The notes: generated from the sequence alone by a model not told the origin. Shown: positions 28,013-39,102, numbered from the stretch's first letter. The stretch is DNA of 64,000 nt from Eutreptiella sp. 'Long Island Sound 2002' (GCA_964036045.1 OZ038378.1:44294639-44358638); one strand, 5' to 3'. Numbers and translations are program-made.

Positions 28013-28647
28013 CTGCCAAGAAGGGTACAGCCCCATGGGTCTGACCAGTTAGGGGTCCTAACTGTGGGCACGCTTGCCCTCCAAGGAGGGTGGACACACC
28101 TTGCTTTACAGCACCCTGCTTGTCATCCCCCCCTGGTCTAGGATGCCACTGTTCTACACTGGCTCCCCAAGGTCATAACGTTAGGGCATATCCCATGCAA
28201 CAGATGGTCAGCAAGGCACACACTCGCTCGATGGCTTCAAACCTGATAAGGGGCCACCTGGTTCACGCCGGTAGCCACAGGCATGGAACTGCAGGGCACA
28301 ACCAGGGCAGGGGCAGGACTTGAAAAGCAGAGGATGTGCAGGTGTTTGGAAAGCAGATCCCGATTTAGGGAGGGCGTTAGTACAATGACTGAGACTGGAG
28401 CTCCAGGGGAGTCCTGAACCTGTCCTCGTACGCACTGATTAGGTTCAGTTGTCAGCACAAGAGTGCTGAACGCCCCTGGGAGGTTAGAAGACAGAGGGGG
28501 TTGCGAGTAAAGGGCCTGAATTGCAATGGGAGGGAATCTATTCACATAGGCCAGCGTGTTCAGGTGACACGCAGTGGAGGTGATCGTATGGAGATGGACA
28601 CCCCGGACTGATCCGACCCCACGAGTACCCTAGGACCCTGTCATAAG
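28013..28647. other. Probable Ty3-2 3' noncoding sequence, left part
   Basis: No convincing ORF. By position and by the related block at 27,802 it is probably the noncoding 3' region of Ty3-2, split by the TIR element at 28,648-30,758. Confidence 0.4.
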
Positions 28648-28674
28648 TAGGGCTGTGTTAAATTCAATCCAACT
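28648..28674 (+). repeat. Left terminal inverted repeat
   Basis: TAGGGCTGTGTTAAATTCAA followed by TCCAACT; pairs with 30,732-30,758. Confidence 0.75.
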
Positions 28675-28933
28675 GAATTTATGGTTTCGATTTAGGAAGA
28701 TTTAACACCGATTTAACATTGTTAGATTTAACACCGATTTGCGGCGCTTGCCGCATGTGCATCAAAAACGTCAACTCAACAAATTTGGTGAAACACCACT
28801 ATTGAGGCCCTTTACACTCATAGTAAATGTTGCTTTCCACATAGCTCCTTACATTCATGCATAGTGCAATGTTTGGAAAGTACACCACATCTCTATATAG
28901 CACCTTGTGCCTCCATGTGTGTTTCCTTCTTAG

Positions 28934-29058
28934 AATTGCAGAGAAGCGGAAGCGGCAACAAGAGGAGATGTGGCACGAGGAGGAGACGCCGGACGTTGTG
29001 GTTCCGGAAGAAGAGGCCACCGGTGACACACATGAGCCAGCACACAAGAAGAAAAAAG
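28934..29058 (+). CDS. First recognisable exon of the dioxygenase-like gene
   Basis: Encodes a charged segment (AEKRKRQQEEMWHEEETPDV, then EEEATGDTHEPAHKKKK) that looks like a nuclear localisation or disordered tail. A TTCTTAG acceptor precedes it. It ends at AAAAAG|GTGTGG; removing 29,059-29,143 joins it in frame to the large exon (KKKK-G-NSKIPC). The initiation codon may be the ATG at 28,857 in the same frame. Confidence 0.5.
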
Positions 29059-29143
29059 GTGTGGTGGACTTTCATGTTCAATTGAAGTAAATCCGGTGAA
29101 ATCGGTTAAATTTACAATGTTGCTGTGCAATTTAACATGTTAG
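29059..29143 (+). other. 85-bp intron
   Basis: GT donor at 29,059 and AACATGTTAG acceptor ending 29,143, joining two frames correctly. It contains TTTAACA-type motifs like those at the element ends. Confidence 0.55.
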
Positions 29144-29913
29144 GAAACTCGAAAATTCCGTGCAAGATGTCAAAGAAGGGACTAGAGGAACTCATGGAGC
29201 TGGAACCACCGAAAGCATCGAAGGCGTGCCCCGCACCGAAGGAACCGAAGCAGAGCAAAGCAAAGGAGTCGCCAGCTACCAAGGTCCGGTTGCTGTCTGA
29301 GGAAGGTCTGGGTGAGAGCGTATTCAATCGTCTGCGACTAATCCCTGCGCACGAATGGACGTCCAAGGATCGGTTTGGGGCATCGTTTCAAAAGTTGATT
29401 CTGGGGGTCACCAGTAGCTTCCCAAGTTTCAAATTTCCCACAATAGCAGCCGCAACTACTAAGTATCAGGTGTTAACAAGGGCGTTAAACACATTTGGTC
29501 AACTGAGGTTGCGTGAGAGGTTAGCTACATGGACTGCCATTGCAGTTGTTAAAGGTAGCGGGGACAAACCCATGGGTTTGCATGCCCATCCAAATGACCA
29601 GGGGTGGCTCAGCGGTGTAATCACCCTAGGTGACTATACTGGGGGCGAGTTCTTTGTTGAATCTGGCATGCCTTGCACTCCAGATCCCCCTAAATGTGGT
29701 GACCCATGTGTAAAGCACATGTCAGATGGGACTGCCGTCTTTGGACATGCATTGAATGCTTCCCAAGGAGTCGTTTTTCAGGGTACCAAAATCCATGGCC
29801 CACTCCAGTGGCATGGTGAAAGATATGCTCTTGTCTTCTACAGCAGATTCACAGCTGCAAACACCTCAACCCACATCAGGGAGGAGCTCCTTCGGCTCAA
29901 GTTCCCCTTGTAA
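29144..29913 (+). CDS. 2OG-Fe(II)-dioxygenase-like protein
   Basis: Counting from the Met at 29,125 in the same frame, the first 65 residues are basic and disordered, then comes a globular domain. GLHAHPNDQGWLSGVITLGD followed by YTGGEFFVE (residues 151-179) resembles the Fe-binding strand of 2-oxoglutarate dioxygenases, with His153, His155 and Asp158 as ligand candidates; IHGPLQWHGERYALVFYSR (223-241) supplies His224 and Arg233, at the spacing expected for the distal His and the 2OG-binding Arg. The His-to-His distance (about 70) is also typical. The first motif is H-x-x-D and not the usual H-x-D, so the call rests on the overall pattern. Similar GDFxGGELW-type domains occur, in my recollection, in many protist repeat-associated proteins. 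Substrate unknown; nucleic acid would be a reasonable guess in a mobile element. Confidence 0.6.
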
Positions 29914-29972
29914 CAAGACACCAGTGCACTTGGAAATTTGGTGTTGCATCCATTGCTACGTGTTTCCTGTAG

Positions 29973-30371
29973 GACGAACCCAGGGCCCCAGCCAAGGAGC
30001 GACCTGAAGTGGAGTTGAAAGATTTGGTGAAATACTACGTGCCGATGCGCATGGAAGTGGTTTTTGGCTATGACATTTCGAAATTCAAGGGCTACAATGT
30101 GGACGAGGGCAGTGCTGGTGAATGGAAACGGGCAAAGAAGAGTGGCTATCTGATGCTTCTAATGCCTCCTCAGTTTCCGGAGGAAGTCAGCAACGCCTTT
30201 GTTGCATGCCGCAGAGCAGACTGTGAGGACACAGAGGCAGAAGCTACAGCGCGCTGCAAGAAGTACAAAGAGGAGTACTCGTTGAAAGTAAAGATTCCGA
30301 GTCCAGCAAAGGAGAATGGGGAGTCCTTGAACAGCGCTGATGGTGATGAAGATGGGGTTGATAATGAGTAA
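29973..30371 (+). CDS. Downstream exon or small ORF in the TIR element
   Basis: After a TTTCCTGTAG acceptor the frame reads DEPRAPAKERPEVELKDLVK, then EVVFGYDISKFKGYNVDEG, LMLLMPPQFPEEVSNAFVAC and an acidic C-terminus (ADGDEDGVDNE), stop at 30,371. It is protein-like. I could not find a donor that joins it in frame to the dioxygenase-like exon, which has its own stop, so it may be a separate transcript or an alternative exon. Not recognised. Confidence 0.4.
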   Translation, partial: DEPRAPAKERPEVELKDLVKYYVPMRMEVVFGYDISKFKGYNVDEGSAGEWKRAKKSGYLMLLMPPQFPEEVSNAFVACRRADCEDTEAEATARCKKYKEEYSLKVKIPSPAKENGESLNSADGDEDGVDNE

Positions 30372-30731
30372 AATGGATTAATGTAAAGATTTCATATTGT
30401 TTTAATATGTGCATTTCTGTTTTGCGTTTTCTTTGTGTTCATAGACACATGGAAATAGTGCATTCAATGTGAGGAACACCATGTTCAATTGAACGTTCAA
30501 TCTGCACCGCCATCGATAAACAACGTGGTGTTTGGACTTGGTGTACCGTGACTCCTGGGCTTGAGGCTTTGCTTCGCTAGGACCAAAGGGGACAAGAGCA
30601 TAGTCAATAATTTTGATTTTGAAAAGGAAATTTGGTGAAAAATGGGCACATTTTGGGTTTTTTTGAACCTTTTTAATGTATGCACAATAGCTTGATAAAT
30701 TTAACATTTTTGTTAAATTGAACTGGCCTGT

Positions 30732-30758
30732 AGTTGCATTGAATTTAACACAGCTCTG
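30732..30758 (-). repeat. Right terminal inverted repeat
   Basis: Reverse complement begins CAGAGCTGTGTTAAATTCAA, matching the left end with two differences in the first 20 bases. Confidence 0.75.
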
Positions 30759-31090
30759 GTTATCACAAGGTCCCAGGGACCTAGTCCAGCGCGTGGGCGC
30801 TTTCTTGGTACTACACCGCTCGGATTAATGTGTGGTGGGAGGCTGGGGCAATAGGACTCACCGACCATTGCGCTGCAAACAAGCTAAGCGGCCTGGTGGT
30901 GTTAGGACGATCCTCAGTGTTGCTTATCTCTTGGTGAGGGGGAAGTGTACCTCCGGGGGGAGCCGATACTCCTGCAGAAGTGGCCCGAAGGAGACTCCCA
31001 AGAGGGGAACGGGGTGTCTGGGGTATACCACAGCCTCCTGAAGCTTGCGACCTCTTCAGTTCGGTTAGGCACAATAAAAAGATAGGCACA
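30759..31090. other. Probable Ty3-2 3' noncoding sequence, right part
   Basis: Noncoding sequence between the TIR element and the end of Ty3-2 pol. No ORF of interest. Confidence 0.45.
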
Positions 31091-31096
31091 AGGATA

Positions 31097-32490
31097 TTAG
31101 TCTTTCTTCTTACGCTGCGACAGAGTCTCAGCACTGGTTAGTACCTGTCCCTCGTTGTTCCCCACGAGGTAGGAACAAAAGATGGGGTTGATACTCCCAT
31201 CCGGCTGTATAAAGGCGGATATGGGCTCCAACCTTCCCTCAGATAGCCCATATCCGTCCGACAGGGTAAGGAATTTCCAGCCCTGCTTATACTCGTGGCG
31301 TGCAATACCTGCAACCACGTAGTAGCCATCGACTGCCATCTCATTGGCAGTCATTTCTTCGAGTTCGTCTGCGTCCTCAGAGGTGGCAGCGTTCTGTAGG
31401 TCGATGCACTCGACCTCTCTGTCAGACAGATGCCACTCGTCCCAGGACAGTTCGTGAGGCGAGTGGTAATGTCTCAGCTGCTTAGCTGCACACAACAGCT
31501 CTCCACCTAGGCAGGGACTGCACCTCACATTGATCGTGGATCCATCTGTTTTTATAATGCGGTAAGGCCCTAAGTAAGGGTCCTGCAAAAGGTTGCGGGG
31601 CCATGTAGGCAATCGCGAGTGGTGTATTAGCACAAGGTTCTGTACCTTGAAGATGGCAGGACATCTCGTGCGGTTGCGCCTAGTTAACTCATGTTTCAGG
31701 TTAGTTTCAGCCAGGTTAGCCAGGTTCTGCCTATGTTCCAGCAAGGCTCCTACGGGGCTCGTGTAGTCCCCTGGAAAAGGGGTTTTGAAGAACCACACAG
31801 GACGCCCCCCAAAGAACAGCTTGCGGGGGGTATAGCCAGTTGAGGAACTCTTCTGAGAGTTCATGGTTAGGACAGCCCAGGGTAACAGGCGTACCCAATC
31901 TTTGGTACGCGCCTGTTTCATCACAGTCCTCAGTTCTGCTCCAACACACGGTTCTGTCTCTCGCATAGAGGGTTAGAAGTGTGACTGCAGGGGACACCTG
32001 TGGTCAAATGGACGTTCAAGGCTTCTAGTACTCGCTTGTACCATCTGGTGTCACTCCAGATATGTACGTCCCCGTCAGAGTGCACCTCCTTAGGTGCCCC
32101 ATAGTATTCGAACCATTGTTCAACCAAAATTTTCACAGTCTGTTCCCCTTTGATCGTTTTGTTGCAGGGAAAAGCAAGGGTGAAACGGGTCAGGCCACGG
32201 GTGACAACCAGGCAACTGTCATAACCACAAAACTAAGGCAGACCCCGGATGAAATCCACGTACAACAGAGCATTAGCACGGTAGGGGATAGGCAGACTGG
32301 AGACCAGTCCCCGTTCATGTGAGTCGCTCTGTTTGGTGGCGTGACAGCCACAGGAGTCCACTATGGACTGCATGCGAGCACGTATTTCAACACAGGATAG
32401 TCGGTCAGTAGAAACGCTCCCTGAAAAAGTCAACAGACCGGTTGCACCCTCTGTGCCCTGAACTGAGATGGGCCCACTGTAGACAACCAT
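31097..32490 (-). pseudogene. pol: Ty3-2 integrase and chromodomain (frameshifted)
   Basis: Three pieces: 32,233-32,490 (damaged end of the finger and first catalytic region), 31,930-32,136 (EVHSDGDVHIWSDTRWYKRV with the second Asp; CERQNRVLEQN with the catalytic Glu) and 31,097-31,966 (integrase C-terminus and chromodomain: YYVVAGIARHEYKQGWKFLT ... RLEPISAFIQPDG). The chromodomain Trp of TWEPF is Leu here. Each aligns by eye to Ty3-1 8,672-10,400. Confidence 0.85.
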
Positions 32491-33190
32491 CCAGTCGTGC
32501 CTCAGGCACGACTATACGGTCTTCATAGTACAGATATTTGTTATCCTTATACCAACGGTCGCCGTCTATCAGGCATGCCTCTAGACCATCACTGAGGGGG
32601 CTGAGTACGCATTGGTACTCTGCCTGGTAGTCTCTCAGACTCCAACACTCCAGTACACCTGCAGTGCGCATGGATAGGTCCAGCTGGACGTCCATGCGCA
32701 GGAACGCCTCTTTGGCCAACGCCTCCGAGCTCTCACCTAGGAGGGCGTCGAATTTGTTAGGAGATATATAGTCAGCCATCGCGTTCTTTATACCCTGTAT
32801 ATGGTGGACAGTCAACCAGAACTGACTGAGGTAGGTCCATCATCGCTTTGGTTTCGCTTTTTCAGGAGGGGGACCCCTTTGAAACGCTTTCACACGCTCT
32901 TGGTCACAGAGCTAGGCGATAGGATTAGTGCCAAGCAGGCGAGACTGGGAAGAGAGAACGAGCATTCCAGCCAGGAGTTTCTGGTCGTAGGTACTGTAGT
33001 TGTATTATGCTTGATTCCACTTCCAGTTCCAATGCCAAAGAGGCACCAGGCACCATTCATTGGGAGGGTAGTCATGCTTCAGGGTACCATCGCGGTTCAA
33101 ACCTGAAATTTGAAAGTGGCAGTGAGACAGTTCAACGGGGTTAAGCTCTTGCCACTGGTATAGGGTACCAGCCCCCCCTTTATCAAAGGC
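32405..33190 (-). pseudogene. pol: Ty3-2 RNase H and integrase N-terminus (disrupted)
   Basis: MTVHHIQGIKNAMADYISPN corresponds to LTVHHIQGMRKECADYISRN of Ty3-1. The finger start (LSSGHRGCNRSVDFFRERF) is followed by a stop. From 32,815 to 33,190 RNase H motifs are recognisable only in fragments across frames with stops. Confidence 0.75.
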
Positions 33191-33319
33191 ATCTGTGACG
33201 AGTATTATCTCCTTCTTAGGGCGGGGTAGCCCCAGGCAGTTCTCTCCTCTTCAACTCCCGGAAACAGGCCTCCTCCTTGTCGGTCCACCGCCAAGGGTTG
33301 GTCTTTTTTATAACGTCAG

Positions 33320-34274
33320 GCAGGGGGGCTGATGAATACGTAAAATTGTGGATATGGCGATATTAAAAATTGCAAGCGCCACCAAAACTCTGGACGTCTT
33401 GCAGACCCTTCTTAGGGCTGTCACGTATCTGCATGTCCTGCAAGGGTCGCATCTTAGATGCGGCTGGTTTCCACCAGCCATACCCAGCGTCAAAACCTAT
33501 GTACTTCATCTCCTCACGCACGAAGTCACATTTCTCAGGTTTAATGCGGAGATGGTTCTGCTGACGGAGGGTGAAAAAGTCTTGTCGGAGGACGATATGA
33601 TCCTCCTGGGTATTAGTACCCAGGCTCACGTCATCGATGTGTGCCTCCATCTCAGCCCCGCGGTAAACCAGTTTTTGTACAAGGGGTCTGCGTCTCAGGA
33701 GATATAGGATATTATTCATCAGCTCCCCAAAGAGTGCTGGGGCGTTCGCGACACTGAAGGGCATGACGTTCCAGCGGAACACACGGCCCTTAGGGGTTAC
33801 AAAGGTGAGCAGTTCCTGGGCTGCTCAGGTTAGGTCTGCCTGCTAGAAGTCACTGCGCTTATCGATCTTAGTTTTGAATCGGTATTTAGGGATTCTCTCT
33901 AGGGTGTTCCCAATGTTGCAGATACTCCGTGAGTGGTTCTAGGTCTTTTCGTTGACCTCTCCGTAGTCAACGACCAAGCGCATGGAAGTGTGGCCACCTT
34001 TAGCCACCAGGAAACAAGGGCTACAATGGCAGGGCCGGTCCCCGTGTTTGTACTCCTCGACAAGGCCAGCATCTATGCATTCCTGGATCTGGCGTTCGAT
34101 CTCGTCGATTTTGTGTTGTGGGACGGGGTATGGATGCCGTCTCACCACAGACCCTTCAAACTGAGGTTTGAGTTTCAGCTCCATCTGGACCAATTTGTCT
34201 GCAAGACAGGGGTGGGGGCAACACTCCAGAAGTCTTCTGGTACTTCTGGATGAACTTACTGAGACGGGGGTCAA
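33320..34274 (-). pseudogene. pol: Ty3-2 reverse transcriptase (frameshifted)
   Basis: 33,939-34,274 holds the RT start (LVQMELKLKPQFEGSVVRRH, PYPVPQ, RLVVDYGEVNEKT); 33,363-33,782 holds WNVMPFSVANAPALFGELMN, MEAHIDDVSLGTNTQEDHI and the thumb. The catalytic-Asp segment between them (33,783-33,938) contains stops. Confidence 0.85.
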
Positions 34275-34290
34275 GGTTCATGCTCTCCAG

Positions 34291-35346
34291 TTACTCAGCA
34301 AAATCCTCCTCAGCATGGAGGTTGCTCTTCCCCTTTTCCTGTTTCTTCATACGCCCCATTGTTTCAGGGGGTAGTTCATGCTCCCAGTCTTGGCGACCCT
34401 GCTGGGCATAGTGAAGGGAGCATACCAGAGGTACCTCAGGATCGTGAAGAGTCATCTCTTCATCATCCTCCTCGGACAATATGGACGTTTTCCAGGTCCT
34501 CTTTAGAAGGTCCAGGAGGGTCCGTTGCTGGATACCCTCAGCCTTAGCCCATAGAACCTGCAAGAGATCCTGTACACCGTGCCATGAAACGGGCATGTTG
34601 TTGGGTGAGGATTTAGCGCCAGTTGTCTGACCTGTAGGGCCATATGTGGCCCCCATGGAGAAAACGGCATGGTCATGAGACCCGCCATGAGTGGACTCAC
34701 CGAGATCCACCTCATCCATAAGCAGCTGCCCTAGGAAAGCGCTGTGCTTCAGTGTAGGCACCTCGGGGTCACCTGGGGGCATAGCACTGGCCATCTTGCT
34801 CAGGCTGTCGTCAGCATCCGCCAAGGGAGTAGAGATTGCTGGGGTCTCCTGCTCATCGGAGAACTCACCACTCGTAGTGGTGTTCAAAGAGTACTCGGAT
34901 CTTTTCTTTAGATCCGGGAGGGTAAGGCCTCTGTTCTCGGCCATCAACTCCTTGAGTACCACCTGGTCAAGGTCACTCACTGGTACGGGGTTCAGAGAGC
35001 TATCCATGATGGACAAGAAACTGTGACATTCAGGGGCAGACATGGTTCCGTGAGAGTCCTCAGGGACGTAGATTGGATCGTTTGGTGGTTCAGTTCCTCC
35101 CACTGGCATACGGTCCTGCAGACGCATTAAATAGGCCTGTTCTCCTGTGGCACCCCAGTCGGGGGTACACAGGATCACTCTCGCCCCTTCAAGGGCAATT
35201 TTTGTGAGTAGCTTAGCGAGTTGAGAGAATGAGGGGTTAGCGTAGTACAACTTCATCGATCTCAGATCAAAGCGATAGGCGTTTTTTAGATACCGCGAAC
35301 AATATAGCTGCATCATATGCTCCTCCTTACTCGCGAACAATTCCAC
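34291..35346 (-). pseudogene. pol: Ty3-2 methyltransferase-like segment and acidic linker
   Basis: Starts MELFASKEEHMMQLYCSRYL, then LYYANPSFSQLAKLLTKIALEG and ARVILCTPDWGATGEQAY, the same segment as in Ty3-1 with NPSF at the NPPF position and Trp at the site where Ty3-1 has TGA. The rest is an acidic linker. Its presence in both copies shows that the domain is an inherited part of the family. Confidence 0.75.
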
Positions 35347-35357
35347 CTGAATCTCAT

Positions 35358-36008
35358 TCAGGTCTGCAGGGCGCCCAGTCCATTTTCCAAGACGGGCAGC
35401 ACCAACTGATAGTTTTCAGCTCGATAAGACCGGTTCACGTAGCGTAGACCGGTTTCTTTTCGCCCTGACAGCTCCAGAGGGACAGACAACAGGCCACTGC
35501 CAAAGTCGCAGTGAAGGGCATAGGAACGTTGCAAAGACAACAGCTTCACCTGGGGGTTACGGCGCAGGAAATCTGTGCCTATGACAATGTCAAAGGCGTC
35601 GGTGTCAAGCACGTTGCTGTGCTGAGCCACCTGCTCATCGCCCAGACAGAAGGTCACATCGATGCCCCCGAGGGAATGGATGGTCCTACCTTCCCCAACC
35701 CCTATGGCCACGGTTTTTGGTTTCCGGATCTTGGCGTGCTTTAGCAGTCTGCGGGCCACGATTGAAAGCCTAGCGCGAGTGTCCAAGAGTGCCTTGTAAA
35801 CCTGATCACCAATTTTCACGGTGATCCCGAAAAACGAATCCCCATCCTCGAAGCCGCCCCCGGATCCCTCTTCAGGGAACTTTACCTCAACACCAGCAGC
35901 CTGCCGGCACCTAGAGTGCCAGTTGAGACGGCGCTTCTTGGCATTCTGGCTGCTGTTGTCGGCGCCACCAGCGCTGGGGGTGGAGAGGACAGGCGGATTT
36001 TCACCCAA
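35358..36008 (-). pseudogene. pol: Ty3-2 aspartic protease (active-site change)
   Basis: KALLDTRARLSIVARRLL occupies the position of the active site, but DTG is DTR, so the enzyme would be inactive. VLDTDAFDIVIGTDFLRRNP follows without the stop present in Ty3-1. Confidence 0.85.
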
Positions 36009-36099
36009 CTGCTCACCCTTAGGGTTCCAGGTTGTGCTCCTCTTCCACCAGTGGGGGGGGCTGAGGACCTCCGTCCTCCACCAGGGGTACCCCTACTCT

Positions 36100-37299
36100 T
36101 TAAACCACCAGGGTTAGGGCCTCCTCCTCGGGTTTACCACCCTTACCGGTGTTCTTACGCCGCTCCTCCTCCGCTTTCTTATGTTTTTCGGATTCGCGGC
36201 GTTTCATGTGGCATTCAATTTCATAATGCGTCCGTTTGCCGCAAAATCCGCACATGATCATGCAGCGGAAGTAATCTTGGTGCTTCGTGTCCTGACCATC
36301 TTTGGCTTTCTGCGTGCGCTTCAGTTGCAGCATGTACGCACTTCTCCCATCACATCCGGGCGCGTCGCGGGGTCCACCCTTATTGTCCGTAGGACGACAG
36401 TAGAAAAGAATTGGGGTCCCTTTACCCTTGGAGGAGGGGGTCTCAGTCGTGTGCATCACATGCCCACCACAGCCCTTCCAAGGGTTAGAGTGGGGTTCAG
36501 GCCACCTCCCTCCAGGAACCTTCTCAGCACGGGTCTCCCTTCGCAGATGCTTGCGCAGATACTTATGCATGTGGGACTCATTCTCCCTCTCAATGGCCAT
36601 TTCAATCAAAAGATCGACCAGGTCATCGTGAGAGTGGGTCCGAGATTTCCTCTTGGATGTCTCCCTGCAGTTCTCCCATGTCTTGGGAGAATTCTTCCCC
36701 ACGGGCCACAGGTGAGGCTCTGTAGGCTCATAGCTCGTGGGGTTCATACGCCCCATGAGCTCTTCCAGCTGCGCCACAAACTCTGAGATACGGGCAGCTG
36801 TGGGAATTTCGGGGAGCGGAGGCAACTCCTGAATCTCTGTTCGGACACTCAGGTCTGTTTTGTAGACTGGATACGTCTCCTCCAGCCTTTTCAGGATATC
36901 GCCCCAGTTGGAGCTTTTCGTGATAGAGGTCTTGACTTGCCGCTGAAGGAATTTCGTTGTTCACGACTTTTTGATGAGCGTGCATTTGGTCCGGATATCA
37001 GCATGTTGCTGACCCGTGAGGAGCAAAAACTCAGAAACCTCCTCAGCCCACTTGGGCAGGTTTTTGGGATCGAACTCGGGGAGTTCAATCTGAAGGTTCG
37101 CAGTGGCGATAGCCTTCGCTCCGCTACCTGGTGCATCTGGGTCCCCTGTTTCACCTGAAGGGGCTGAGGGGTGCGCCTTGGCTAATGGCGCTTGCACAGC
37201 CAGGCAATAGCTCTTCATCTCCGCTTCTGTGGTGTCACCTACAGTACAGACAGGCACAGTCCTAACAAAGGTGTGGAAAGGGATAGGACAGGTGTCCAT
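36100..37299 (-). pseudogene. gag: Ty3-2 Gag (frameshifted)
   Basis: The N-terminal piece (36,961-37,299) has LQIELPEFDPKNLPKWAEEV, homologous to the capsid start of Ty3-1. The remaining piece (36,100-36,985, two frames) carries an intact CCHC knuckle (CGFCGKRTHYEIEC; C-x2-C-x4-H-x4-C). At least one frameshift separates them. Confidence 0.82.
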
Positions 37300-37314
37300 G
37301 GTGAGTTGGGGATA

Positions 37315-37326
37315 CCTCTGCTACCA
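37315..37326 (-). promoter_or_regulatory. Primer-binding site of Ty3-2
   Basis: Minus strand TGGTAGCAGAGG, directly complementary to the 3' end of initiator tRNA-Met of the CCTCTGCTACCA type. Confidence 0.8.
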
Positions 37327-38084
37327 GAAAGGGTTTCTGGTTTGCTCACACTTGTGCTGTTGTTCCTTGTATTTGTTTTAGAAAACCTTGATGATTTTCC
37401 ACAAGTCAAAATGAGTTACACAGAAAGATGAAATAGAGCAAATCCAGGCACCGGATCAATGAATTCAGGATAAGTCCTTCCACAGTCAAAACATGTATAA
37501 CAAAGAGGGGCTGCAGATAGACCAATGTAGATCTAAATACAGTGCTCCACTGGTTTGTAAACAAAATGGATGATGTTAAGTGAAAAATAACATGACTTAG
37601 GTCCTCAGGATAGTTCCAGGCACTTCATGTGCACTCTTTTGAATGCAGTGGAATTGGTTAGGAATCTGCGGCATAGGAGTCGGGTCAGACACAGGATATG
37701 GCTGGGCCAGCATGGCCAAGCAACTGATTTGAGAATCAGGTGAAAAGCAGAACCACAATAAGTGATTTGAGCATAGGGGTCCTGAAGTTGGAAACCACTA
37801 GGTTTAACCAACAAGGCCGGAGGCATGAAATGCCTACTTTATTTTTGTATTATCTCCATGAAGAAGGATACCTCCGCTCACTTGAGTGGCAGGGGTGAAC
37901 TTCATGGGGGGGGCTAGGATTATAACCCCAAATACTGTGAGAAAGTGTACTTCAAGCTTCAAAAAAGTGATAAAAGTGTTAAGTGTTTGGGTATGTGTAA
38001 ATCTCAACACCTCCCCAACGTTTAGGGGGGGCTTGGCCTGGATCAAGTACCCGGAGAAGGACATGGTAGTGACTTCCTCTTACT
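37326..38084 (-). repeat. 5' LTR of Ty3-2 (estimated limits)
   Basis: About 759 bp. The inner edge is fixed by the primer site and the outer edge by CTCTTACT, the same terminus as the Ty3-1 LTR. It shares short motifs (AAATCCAGG, GGGGCTGCAG) with the Ty3-1 LTR but is strongly diverged. Confidence 0.6.
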
Positions 38085-38102
38085 GCACTCTTTAGACCTC
38101 AA

Positions 38103-38250
38103 CCCCCACTTCGGCAGGACTCCCTGTCCCCCCAGCTGCTGGGCTAGCACCGATGGGGGCTGCCCTCACCTGCAGGCCCTTCCTAGGTAACGACCGCCTC
38201 TTGGGCAGGACTCTCCGTCGCCCTAGGAGGTCGGTCCGCGTGTGTGGGTG
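38103..38250. repeat. Satellite 1, two units
   Basis: Contains CGGCAGGACTCCCTGTC ... GCTGCTGGGCTAGCACCGAT and GACCGCCTCTTGGGCAGGAC, the same degenerate ~85-90-bp unit as 45,515-46,265 and 51,966-52,033. Confidence 0.65.
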
Positions 38251-38662
38251 CTGCTATCTGCAATTGTCTACTTGAGACTCCCTTTGGACCCTTGATGGTA
38301 TGCACAGCTCAGCAAAGAAAAAAAAGCCAAGATGGACCCTTTTGATATCTTGAACTGCTATACGGACTTCCGTATCCCAAGTAATCAACACAACTCAACG
38401 TAGTCCTTTGACACGGGCCTGGAAATTGAACATACGGACACAAAGCATCAACCTAATTACAGCCCAGGACTGCAGACAGGGATTGTCCAGCTGTCTGTCA
38501 ATTATTCTAACCGAATTCACTGTGTTTTTAACCTTAAAATCTGCGTGCGTAACTCTGGAGTGTGGGCGTCGCCGTCGCGCGCGCCAGAAATTTACAAATT
38601 TTATTCCGCGATTCTGTAGGGTTTCCAGCGCTCTGGACATTCGCCTGTCAGTTTTTGAGTAG

Positions 38663-38690
38663 TATAAATACTAATGTGCCATTTTGGCAC
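38663..38690 (+). promoter_or_regulatory. TATA box and hairpin, unit A
   Basis: TATAAATA (38,663-38,670) followed five bases later by the inverted repeat GTGCC-ATTTT-GGCAC (38,676-38,690). Present in all four units. Confidence 0.55.
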
Positions 38691-39102
38691 GTGTAGGCAT
38701 TACTGAAACTTGGAGCCTTCACTGGGGTTCAGGATTTTCTATAAAATTAACCGAGCGCGTTTTTTCGAAAGTAACGCGCGGAGTGTACAGTATAAGTGCC
38801 GAGGTATGTGTAGGGGTGTACAGTTGACGTCCCTCACTTCAGGGACAACGCTGATGTTGCTTGGGGGGTGGGACAATTTGACTTGAGCCACAATAGCTCT
38901 TATTCCTCATTTTCCCTGCCTTCCACCCCAAGCGCGGGGCTTGACCCCAGAATCCCCCACAGGTCGACGCGTAGCGTTGCGTAGCGTAGCGCCAACCTGC
39001 AGTGCCAGTGTTTTGTTTGGTAGCGACAGAGTTCAATGGTGGCTACACTGCCACCTGTGTATTGAGAACTTTGCCTGTCTGTTCATTCGCTTGTTTTTGA
39101 AC

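Larger units (their letters stand above)
28648..30758 (+). mobile_element. TIR-bounded DNA element (hAT-like ends) carrying a dioxygenase-like gene
   Basis: The left end TAGGGCTGTGTTAAATTCAA and the inverted right end CAGAGCTGTGTTAAATTCAA match at 18 of 20 positions and both continue into similar sequence (ATCCAACT / ATGCAACT). TTAAAT-rich subterminal repeats (GATTTAACACCGATTT, TTTAACATTG) follow, as in hAT elements. The flanking octamers GTCATAAG and GTTATCAC match at five of eight positions, which fits only weakly with an 8-bp target duplication. The 2.1-kb element has no recognisable transposase; its cargo is a spliced gene at 28,934-29,913 or beyond. It would therefore be non-autonomous, or its mobilising function is unrecognised. 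Confidence 0.65.
31097..38084 (-). mobile_element. Ty3-2: decayed second Ty3 chromovirus
   Basis: Same gene order and clearly the same family as Ty3-1 (capsid, CCHC knuckle, protease, methyltransferase-like segment, RT with HIDDVSLG, RNase H, integrase, chromodomain) but with many frameshifts and stops. The 5' LTR is estimated as 37,326-38,084 from the primer site on one side and a terminal CTTACT, shared with Ty3-1, on the other. No 3' LTR was found; sequence from 27,802 to 31,090 is probably its 3' noncoding region, invaded by the TIR element. Confidence 0.88.
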
